From: SIG452 sp045656345
Lineage (GTDB): Bacteria > Bacillota > Clostridia > UMGS1840
Length of the DNA: 12,389 nucleotides
Direction of reading: 5' to 3'
Assembly: GCA_045656345.1 (NCBI GenBank)
Contig: JAZOQZ010000034.1
Location: 1-12,389, forward strand
Numbering within the stretch: the stretch's first letter is position 1; every line of letters begins with the position of its first letter. Position numbers and translations under genes: made by a program. The notes beneath the pieces are model-generated. The model was not told the origin of the DNA. It did no database searches and was given only the letters and a program-made list of their open reading frames with translations. Below, piece after piece: positions 6,929-12,389 of the stretch.

Positions 6929-8527
6929 TTATTTTTGATTTTCTTTTTTCCATTGGAGGTATTCATCGTAATTATCATTCCTATCTATAATACCGTCGGG
7001 GGTGAATTCGATGATTCTGTTTGCAACGGTAGAAATAAATTCGTGGTCGTGAGAGGCAAAAAGAATGTTTCCTTTAAAGTCTTTTAAGCCGTTATTCACA
7101 GAAGTGATTGATTCAAGGTCTAAATGGTTGGTAGGCTGATCCAACATCAGCACATTGGAACCAAACAGCATCATTCTGGATAACATACAACGCACTTTTT
7201 CACCACCGGATAACACTTTTACGGGTTTTAACACGTCGTCACCGGAGAAGAGCATTCTTCCCAAAAATCCTCTTAAGAAGGTTTCAGTGGTGTCTTTGGA
7301 ATACTGCTCTAACCAACGCAGCAGATTATATTCGGAGTCGTTGAAAAATTCGGAGTTGTCTTTCGGGAAGTAGGACTGCGTGGTGGAAACACCCCATTTG
7401 TAGCTTCCTTCATCCGGTTCCATTTCGCCTGCTAAAATCTGAAACATTGTGGTTACAGCAGTTTCGTTTTCTCCTAAGAATGCAACTTTGTCTCCTTTGT
7501 TTAGGGTGAAGGAAATATTGTTTAGCACTTTTACACCATCCACGGTTTTGGAAATGCCTTCCACAAAGAGAATATCTTTTCCGGCTTCTCTGTCCATTTG
7601 GAATCCAACGAAGGGATAACGTCTGGAGGAAGCGGGAAGCTCTTCAATGGTCAGCTTTTCTAATAATTTCTTACGGGAGGTTGCCTGACGGGATTTGGAT
7701 TTGTTGGCAGAGAACCTTTGAATAAAACTCATCAGTTCTTTTGCTTTTTCTTCATTTTTCTTGTTCTGGTCTCGAATCATTTTCTGAATCAATTGGCTGG
7801 ATTCATACCAGAATTCATAGTTTCCAACAAACATTTTTATCTGGGAGAAGTCAATATCTACAATGTTGGTACAAACAGTATTTAAGAAATGACGGTCATG
7901 GGATACCACAATCACTAAGCCTTCGTAGTCCAATAAGAAATCTTCCAACCAGTTGATAGAATCCACATCCAGATGGTTGGTAGGTTCGTCCAGTAAGATG
8001 ATATCGGGATTTCCGAACAACGCCTGTGCCAGTAATACCTTCACCTTCTGTTTCCCGTCTAAGGAACTCATCAGATTGTATAAGAGATCATCTGTAAGAC
8101 CTAAGCCCTGTAATAATTTGGAGGCATCGCTCTCTGCTTCCCAACCGTTTAATTCTAAAAACTCACCTTCCAGCTCTGCTAAGCGAACACCGTCATCATC
8201 GTTGAAATCAGATTTCGCATACAGCACTTCTTTTTCCTTCATAATATCATAAAGGCGTTTGTTTCCCTGAATTACGGTATCCACAACACTAAATTCATCG
8301 TAAGCAAAGTGGTCCTGTTTTAAAACAGACATACGCAGGTGGTTGGGAATAATCACTTCCCCTGTGGAAGGTTCCAACTCACCGGAAAGAATTCTTAAAA
8401 ATGTGGATTTTCCGGCACCGTTCGCACCGATGACTCCGTAGCAGTTTCCGGGGGTGAATTTTAAATCTGCATTTTTAAATAAGTTGGTTCCGTTAAAATT
8501 TAAGCTTAAATTGGTAACTGTAATCAT
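6929..8527 (-). CDS. ABC-F family ATPase, YbiT-like, with degenerate second ATP site
   Basis: Soluble twin-cassette ATPase of the ABC-F group, whose studied members bind the ribosomal E site and act on translation. At 532 aa and in overall pattern it follows E. coli YbiT. NBD1 has Walker A GANGAGKST (34-42), Walker B ILLDEPTNHLD (177-187, catalytic Glu181) and switch His210. The inter-domain linker (about 240-300) carries RFSANKSKSRQATSR (271-285), typical of YbiT. NBD2 keeps LSGGEK (439-444) and His493. Its Walker A reads GENETAVTT (352-360), so the lysine is Val358, and its Walker B reads LMLDQPTNHLD, with Gln464 in place of the catalytic Glu. The NBD1 signature is the atypical SLDGKQ (155-160). 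No transmembrane helices are present. It starts 44 bases after the second CHR gene, with AAGGA somewhat distant from the ATG, and is probably read through from that gene. Confidence 0.93.
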   Translation of the reverse strand: MITVTNLSLNFNGTNLFKNADLKFTPGNCYGVIGANGAGKSTFLRILSGELEPSTGEVIIPNHLRMSVLKQDHFAYDEFSVVDTVIQGNKRLYDIMKEKEVLYAKSDFNDDDGVRLAELEGEFLELNGWEAESDASKLLQGLGLTDDLLYNLMSSLDGKQKVKVLLAQALFGNPDIILLDEPTNHLDVDSINWLEDFLLDYEGLVIVVSHDRHFLNTVCTNIVDIDFSQIKMFVGNYEFWYESSQLIQKMIRDQNKKNEEKAKELMSFIQRFSANKSKSRQATSRKKLLEKLTIEELPASSRRYPFVGFQMDREAGKDILFVEGISKTVDGVKVLNNISFTLNKGDKVAFLGENETAVTTMFQILAGEMEPDEGSYKWGVSTTQSYFPKDNSEFFNDSEYNLLRWLEQYSKDTTETFLRGFLGRMLFSGDDVLKPVKVLSGGEKVRCMLSRMMLFGSNVLMLDQPTNHLDLESITSVNNGLKDFKGNILFASHDHEFISTVANRIIEFTPDGIIDRNDNYDEYLQWKKENQK

Positions 8528-8571
8528 TTTCTTTCGGGGTTCCTTTCATTATCTGATAAAAATAAACAACA

Positions 8572-9129
8572 TTAAAAGCCGCCACATACAATGCCAAGCA
8601 GTGCACCTGCTCCGATAATAGCAATGGGATGAATTTTCTGGAATTTGAATCGCACAAATACCAATGCGGCAAATAAAATCAGTGCTTTATAGTTGATTTG
8701 GCTCCAGAATCCTGCTGTTTCGGGGAGTAAAAAGCTCAGTTTCATAATACCGAGCACTGCCGCTGCAATCAAACCTACCACGGTAGCACGAAGTCCTTCA
8801 AAAGCAGCTTTCACATAAAGATTTTCGTTGAACTTGTTTAAAATTCTTGCAACCAGCAGAATAATAATCCAGGAGGGAAGCACAATGCTTAAAGCTGCAA
8901 CGAGTCCTCCTATAAATCCGCTTCCCGTGAAGCCGGTATAGGTGGCCATGTTGATTCCCAGGGGACCGGGAGTAGACTCTGAAACTGCCACAAGGTTGGC
9001 TAAATCTGCTGCAGTAAACCATTCATATTTTTCAACCAGTTTGTCGAGGAAGGGGAGGGTTGCTAATCCGCCGCCAACGGCAAACAGACCAATCTGGAAA
9101 AATTCCCAGGCAAGGAGTAATAAATTCAT
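8572..9129 (-). CDS. Chromate transporter (CHR family), second short-chain subunit
   Basis: Integral membrane protein of the chromate ion transporter family; characterised members expel chromate and so give resistance. At 185 residues it is a one-domain, short-chain form, which works as a pair with a second short protein. Near the N-terminus are FQIGLFAVGGGLATLPFLDKL (the GGG-A-LP motif) and AVSESTPGPLGINMATYTGF (the TPG...G motif), then about five hydrophobic segments including LVAALSIVLPSWIIILLVA and ALLGIVCGG at the end. Its ATG overlaps the stop of the preceding CHR gene in an ATGA arrangement, so translation is coupled. Many CHR pairs are annotated in anaerobes without known chromate exposure, so the natural anion could be another one such as sulfate; this is not decidable here. 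Confidence 0.92.
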   Translation of the reverse strand: MNLLLLAWEFFQIGLFAVGGGLATLPFLDKLVEKYEWFTAADLANLVAVSESTPGPLGINMATYTGFTGSGFIGGLVAALSIVLPSWIIILLVARILNKFNENLYVKAAFEGLRATVVGLIAAAVLGIMKLSFLLPETAGFWSQINYKALILFAALVFVRFKFQKIHPIAIIGAGALLGIVCGGF

Positions 9130-9671
9130 TTGGATTTATCCTCCTTTTTTAAGTATGCAAAGATTCCGCCGGTACCTGCTAAGAGAACAATCCAGATGGG
9201 ATTCAGTTTCGTAAAAGCACTCAGACAGAACGCAATCACACAAAAAATCATATGTGACCATTTTTTGATGGATTTTTTCCATAAATTCCAGATTGCAACA
9301 AACACCGTTGCACAAACAGCTACCCTGATACCTGAAAAAGCATTCTGCACAACGGGATACTGAGAGAAATTTTCCAGAAAAGATGCAATCAGCATAATGA
9401 TAATAATAGAAGGGGTAATTACTCCTAAGGTGGAGAAAATGCTTCCAAGAATCCCTTTTTTCTGATAGCCCACAAAGGTGGAAACATTCACCGCAATAAT
9501 TCCGGGGGTGCACTGACCCACGGCATAGTAATTTAAAAGTTCATCGTTTGTGGTCCACTTCTTTTTTTCGATGAGTTCTTTTTGCATAATGGGAAGCATG
9601 GCATAACCACCGCCAAAGGTGAAGCCTCCGATTTTGGCAAAGGTTATAAATAAATCAAAATATTCTTTCAT
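9126..9671 (-). CDS. Chromate transporter (CHR family), first short-chain subunit
   Basis: Partner of the following gene, 181 aa, also a one-domain CHR membrane protein. It shows FTFGGGYAMLPIMQKEL and AVGQCTPGIIAVNVSTFVGY, the paired signature motifs of the family, followed by ITPSIIIIMLIASFL and further hydrophobic segments; the tail LKKEDKSK is cytoplasmic by charge. The frame is open 21 codons further upstream, but AAGGAGAA, read from 9683 to 9676, lies just before the ATG at 9671, and MKEYFDLFITFAKIG is the expected N-terminus. The start overlaps the end of the AAA ATPase gene by 17 bases, and the stop overlaps the next CHR start by 4 bases, so three genes in a row are tightly coupled. 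The two CHR proteins differ in sequence, consistent with opposite membrane topologies in a heterodimer, as known for other short pairs. Confidence 0.92.
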   Translation of the reverse strand: MKEYFDLFITFAKIGGFTFGGGYAMLPIMQKELIEKKKWTTNDELLNYYAVGQCTPGIIAVNVSTFVGYQKKGILGSIFSTLGVITPSIIIIMLIASFLENFSQYPVVQNAFSGIRVAVCATVFVAIWNLWKKSIKKWSHMIFCVIAFCLSAFTKLNPIWIVLLAGTGGIFAYLKKEDKSK

Positions 9672-10665
9672 TGGGTTCTCCTTTCTTGAGATGTTCGTAA
9701 CGAAAGTCCCATTCTTGTTCCATACGGAGTTCATAAGATTCTTTCCCCGAAAATTCGGTGTGTGAACAAAGAGTTCCGTCGGATTTCATGCGAATGATTT
9801 TCAAATCGGAAAGTTTGTGATAAAAATTCATAATATCCAACCATTCATCTATCAGTTCCTGGCTATGTGTTGTGATAAATAACTGTATGTTTCTTTCTTT
9901 TGCCAGGGAATATACCAAAGATACCATTTCATATAATGTGCCGGGAGAAAGGTGGGCCTCGAAATCATCAATCAATAGGATTCCATCACGAAAGTCTGCC
10001 ATTTGACTTGCAAGATTCAGAAATTTTCTAATTCCCATAGAAAAGAATGTTTCGTCCAGATTTCCATATACTTCGTGGGTGATATAGGTGTTTTTAAAAT
10101 CAGGAGAATCGATGGCGCTAATCCGATTGTCAAACAAGGAAAGAAAAGACAGCACCTTCTCATACATTGTTTTATCTTTTAAAATATTGGCAAGGGATGT
10201 GTTTTTAAAGTTATCTGAAATCCTTTGCACGTTTACCATAGACGATGTTATTGGTTTTGCTATATCATCTTTTATATTGAATTCAACTTCCCGGGTATGG
10301 TTTGTGGGCACTCCGTTTTTTGGAATCATATAATAATGGTATCCTCGAAAGGTGGTGCCGGACATGGTTTCGTAGGATGCAAGCTCTGTAAAATAGGGCT
10401 TCTCCAGAAGAACACCGGAAACTCTGCTGTATGGCCGGATTTCCTTTTTATCAAACATCTGAAAGAATCCGGAAGAGGAACCATTGGAAAGTTTTAAAAA
10501 CTGCTTTGCTTCTGTGGGATTCGTAATCAGTTCGATAGCATCCAGCACAGTGCTTTTTCCGCAAGCGTTCGGTCCTGTAATCAGATTTACGGCAGCAAAC
10601 TCAGAAAATGCGAGATTGCGAACTCCTCTTAAGGAATCAATCCGCAGACTGTTTAAATATTCCAA
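9655..10665 (-). CDS. AAA family ATPase, OLD/SMC-like single domain
   Basis: Cytoplasmic ATPase of the ABC-like AAA_15/AAA_21 group (OLD, RecF and SMC relatives), 336 aa. It opens with the typical LRIDSLRGVRNLAF strand, then Walker A GPNACGKST (31-39). The middle (about 55-215) is variable. Walker B is ILLIDDFEAHLSP (229-241), with Asp where DE is usual, and the H-loop is FITTHSQELIDEW (263-275). No TOPRIM nuclease domain follows, unlike full OLD proteins; the 60-residue tail is charged. A TTG start at 10665 is preferred: GAGGTGG lies eight bases upstream, and the promoter at 10717-10745 would begin RNA near 10710, which rules out the longer frame starting with TTG at 10710. It is the first gene of the operon and overlaps the first CHR gene by 17 bases. 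The partner and substrate are unknown. Confidence 0.82.
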   Translation of the reverse strand: MEYLNSLRIDSLRGVRNLAFSEFAAVNLITGPNACGKSTVLDAIELITNPTEAKQFLKLSNGSSSGFFQMFDKKEIRPYSRVSGVLLEKPYFTELASYETMSGTTFRGYHYYMIPKNGVPTNHTREVEFNIKDDIAKPITSSMVNVQRISDNFKNTSLANILKDKTMYEKVLSFLSLFDNRISAIDSPDFKNTYITHEVYGNLDETFFSMGIRKFLNLASQMADFRDGILLIDDFEAHLSPGTLYEMVSLVYSLAKERNIQLFITTHSQELIDEWLDIMNFYHKLSDLKIIRMKSDGTLCSHTEFSGKESYELRMEQEWDFRYEHLKKGEPNERIF

Positions 10666-10673
10666 AACGTTTG

Positions 10674-10680
10674 CCACCTC
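10674..10680 (-). promoter_or_regulatory. Ribosome binding site fixing a TTG start
   Basis: CCACCTC on the plus strand reads GAGGTGG on the minus strand, eight bases before the TTG at 10665. No ATG is suitably placed. Confidence 0.65.
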
Positions 10681-10716
10681 ATTTCGTTTTTGTTGTCCAC
10701 AAATAACCAATTATAT

Positions 10717-10745
10717 ATCATATCATAACTTGATAGGAATATCAA
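10717..10745 (-). promoter_or_regulatory. Sigma-A-type promoter of the ATPase-CHR operon
   Basis: Read on the minus strand, TTGATA (10745-10740) is separated by exactly 17 bases from TATGAT (10722-10717). Both match the sigma-A consensus at five or four of six bases. It lies about 50 bases before the ATPase start codon. The -35 element falls inside a perfect palindrome. Confidence 0.6.
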
Positions 10746-10746
10746 G
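10729..10746. promoter_or_regulatory. Perfect 7+4+7 palindrome, candidate operator
   Basis: CTTGATA and TATCAAG flank GGAA. The right arm contains the -35 hexamer of the minus-strand promoter, the classic place for a repressor site. On the plus strand it is followed by CTTTTTT (10747-10753), so it could instead be a weak terminator, but no plus-strand gene ends nearby. Confidence 0.5.
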
Positions 10747-10750
10747 CTTT

Positions 10751-10776
10751 TTTCCAAAAAACAATGATTTTGGAAA
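10751..10776. repeat. Perfect 9-base inverted repeat
   Basis: TTTCCAAAA (10751-10759) and TTTTGGAAA (10768-10776) flank eight bases. It starts four bases after the previous palindrome and lies 57 bases before the GH18 start codon. It could be a second regulator site or a hairpin in the GH18 leader. Its high A+T content makes chance possible. Confidence 0.45.
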
Positions 10777-10819
10777 TAGAAATGGCTTCTATGGAAAATA
10801 CTATGAAAAAGAAATTGCG

Positions 10820-10825
10820 AAAGGA
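10820..10825 (+). promoter_or_regulatory. Ribosome binding site of the GH18-SLH gene
   Basis: AAAGGA lies eight bases before the ATG at 10834. It supports this start over the internal ATG at 10963, which has only A-rich sequence upstream. Confidence 0.65.
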
Positions 10826-10833
10826 ATGATCTT

Positions 10834-12389
10834 ATGCGTTATCGGTGGTATTTGTTGCCGGTAGAAGACGGGAAGTTGGACCTTGTTATTTGTGTGTTCA
10901 ACGGTCGGGAAAATCAATTGGCAGAGTTTTCTTCAGAGTTTTTTAACGGTAGAAAAATTCGTATGATCAAGCTGATTTTAGGCAGTGTTCTGGTGGTTTC
11001 AATCCCGTTTTCTTACATTGCAAAAGCCAGCGAACGATATTCTATGACCTACTTGTCCTATGGAGGCTATCAGACCCAATTGGAATATGTGGCATTATCA
11101 AAAAATAGTTTCAGTGTGATTTCTCCCAGCTATTTTAATCTGACCTCCGACGGTTCCCTGAAAGTGGAAGACATCAGCCAGAGCTATGTTGCAGCAATGC
11201 ACGAGAAAAATGTAAAAATTGTCCCGTTTTTGAGTAATCATTGGGATAAGCAAAGTGGAAATGCAGCACTAAACCGTGTGGAAGCCTTAGCGGATGAAGT
11301 GGCAGATGCGGTGATGAAATATCAACTTGATGGCATCAATGTGGATATTGAGAATGTTTCCCATGAATATCGTGAGAAATACACAACGCTGGTTCGGTTG
11401 TTGCGTCAGAAATTACCAAAGGACAAGGAGGTATCCGTTGCGGTTGCGGCCAATCCTTACGGATGGACAGCAGGTTGGCACGGTTCTTATGATTACAAAT
11501 CATTAGGGATGTATGCCGACCATTTATTTATTATGGCGTATGACGAACATTTTAATGGTGGAGAGGCAGGTCCTGTGGCGAGTATTTCGTTTGTGGAGCA
11601 GTCCATCCAATACGCCTTAAAATATGTGCCAAAAGAAAAAATTGTATTGGGTGTTCCGTTTTTTGGACGTATCTGGAGTGATGATGGAACAGTAAAAGGA
11701 ATTGGGATGACCAACCGTCAGATTCAATCTGCCATTGAAAAAACAGGTGGAATTGTTACGGTTGATTCTCATTTAAAAAGTGTGAAAGCACAAATCACCG
11801 TAACGAGTTCTCATTTGATTACCGTGAACGGAAACAAGCTGAAACCGGGAAATTACACTATCTGGTATGATAATAGCGATACCTTAAAATATAAACTCAG
11901 TTTAGTGGATAAATACGGTTTAAAAGGTGCGGGGAGCTGGAGTGTGGGCCAGGAAACCAAGGACGTATGGGATTATTATTCTCTTTGGCTCAACGGGAAA
12001 TATTTTTCTGACATCTTTGCCCACTATGCAAAAGACGATGTCATAGCCGTTTCACAAAAAGGCTGGATGGAAGGTCTGGGGGAACATCTCTTTTTTCCGG
12101 AAGACGGATTAACCCGTGCTCAGGCAGCAACGATTCTTTGCCGATATCTGAATCTTTCCGGTGATATGGGGACTAGCGGATTTTCCGATATCAAAGGTCA
12201 TTGGGCGGAAAAGGAGATTAACCTTGTAGTGAATCAGGGTCTGATGAACGGTTATCCGGACGGAACTTTTTTGCCGAACCGGGCAGTTACCCGTGAGGAA
12301 ATTGCGGTGATTTTACAAAGAATTTTGCAATATGAACATAGTGGTATGGCAAAAAAAATATCATTTTCAGATGTAACGGAGGAGCGTTG
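10834..12389 (+). CDS. GH18 glycosidase with SLH repeats (3' partial)
   Basis: Cell-surface glycoside hydrolase of family 18 related to the YaaH/SleL-type enzymes that cut cortex or wall peptidoglycan. 518 codons are visible and the frame runs off the window. Residues 1-43 are charged and mostly soluble, 44-63 form a hydrophobic anchor or signal (MIKLILGSVLVVSIPFSYIA), and the GH18 barrel covers about 70-385. Its catalytic motif is DGINVDIE (166-173, acid Glu173), with FIMAYDEH (232-239), LGVPFFGR (272-279) and GAGSWSVGQE (365-374) as later barrel motifs. SLH repeats begin at about 391-440 (LTRAQA) and 450-498 (GYPDGTF, VTREEI); a third starts FSDV at 511. The gene is divergent from the ATPase operon. 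It probably takes part in envelope remodelling; a spore role is possible but unproven. The stop codon and the end of the third SLH lie beyond the window. Confidence 0.9.
   Translation, partial: MRYRWYLLPVEDGKLDLVICVFNGRENQLAEFSSEFFNGRKIRMIKLILGSVLVVSIPFSYIAKASERYSMTYLSYGGYQTQLEYVALSKNSFSVISPSYFNLTSDGSLKVEDISQSYVAAMHEKNVKIVPFLSNHWDKQSGNAALNRVEALADEVADAVMKYQLDGINVDIENVSHEYREKYTTLVRLLRQKLPKDKEVSVAVAANPYGWTAGWHGSYDYKSLGMYADHLFIMAYDEHFNGGEAGPVASISFVEQSIQYALKYVPKEKIVLGVPFFGRIWSDDGTVKGIGMTNRQIQSAIEKTGGIVTVDSHLKSVKAQITVTSSHLITVNGNKLKPGNYTIWYDNSDTLKYKLSLVDKYGLKGAGSWSVGQETKDVWDYYSLWLNGKYFSDIFAHYAKDDVIAVSQKGWMEGLGEHLFFPEDGLTRAQAATILCRYLNLSGDMGTSGFSDIKGHWAEKEINLVVNQGLMNGYPDGTFLPNRAVTREEIAVILQRILQYEHSGMAKKISFSDVTEER

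Noticed and set aside
10691..10719. TTGTCC, 17 bases, TATCAT on the plus strand as a GH18 promoter.
   Set aside because: The -35 is weak and the element overlaps the minus-strand promoter in very A+T-rich sequence, where such matches are common.
10655..10829. Possible defence or mobile module around the OLD-like ATPase.
   Set aside because: No nuclease, TOPRIM, toxin, integrase, direct repeats or tRNA target is visible around it, and the flanking genes are ordinary chromosomal families. A defence role would be speculation.

Overview
The window looks like a chromosomal segment of a spore-forming, low-to-moderate GC Gram-positive anaerobe, most likely a member of the Clostridia. The reasons are a YlmC/YmxH-family sporulation protein, three secreted or surface proteins with S-layer homology (SLH) repeats, strong AAGGAG-type ribosome binding sites, sigma-A-like promoters, and family variants typical of Firmicutes. 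I see no tRNA, rRNA, CRISPR array, insertion sequence, integrase or phage gene. No gap without a gene exceeds about 180 bases.

Layout. (1) 1-1329, plus: a MATE efflux transporter cut at its 5' end by the window edge, closed by a strong terminator. (2) 1428-1664, plus: a small YlmC/YmxH sporulation protein. (3) 1752-5162, plus: a sigma-A promoter followed by two secreted SLH proteins, 345 and 729 aa, that appear to form one transcription unit ending in a bidirectional terminator. The second also carries a chitobiase C-terminal-like beta domain. (4) 5253-6047, minus: an RlmA-type 23S rRNA guanine-N1 methyltransferase. It is divergent from (5) 6092-6244, plus, an unlabelled gene for a 50-residue protein with its own ribosome binding site and terminator. 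(6) 6298-10745, minus: a five-gene unit. In transcription order it encodes an OLD-like AAA ATPase, two short-chain chromate-transporter (CHR) subunits, a YbiT-like ABC-F ATPase and a flavoredoxin-type flavin reductase. It starts from a recognisable promoter overlapped by a perfect palindrome. (7) 10834-12389, plus: a GH18 glycosidase with C-terminal SLH repeats, divergent from the ATPase operon and cut by the window's 3' end.

How the genes fit together. The SLH proteins and the GH18-SLH enzyme would sit outside the membrane, held to secondary cell-wall polymers, and are probably part of cell-envelope structure and peptidoglycan turnover. The minus-strand operon is harder to read. The two CHR proteins should form one two-subunit membrane transporter, and a flavin reductase in the same unit suggests a redox or oxyanion role, but the ATPase and ABC-F protein have no obvious link to that.

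No classic defence or mobile system is visible. The most unusual features are an ABC-F protein whose second ATP site looks degenerate on both faces, the ATPase-CHR-ABC-F-reductase gene combination, the short divergent gene, and the double-palindrome control region between the last two transcription units.
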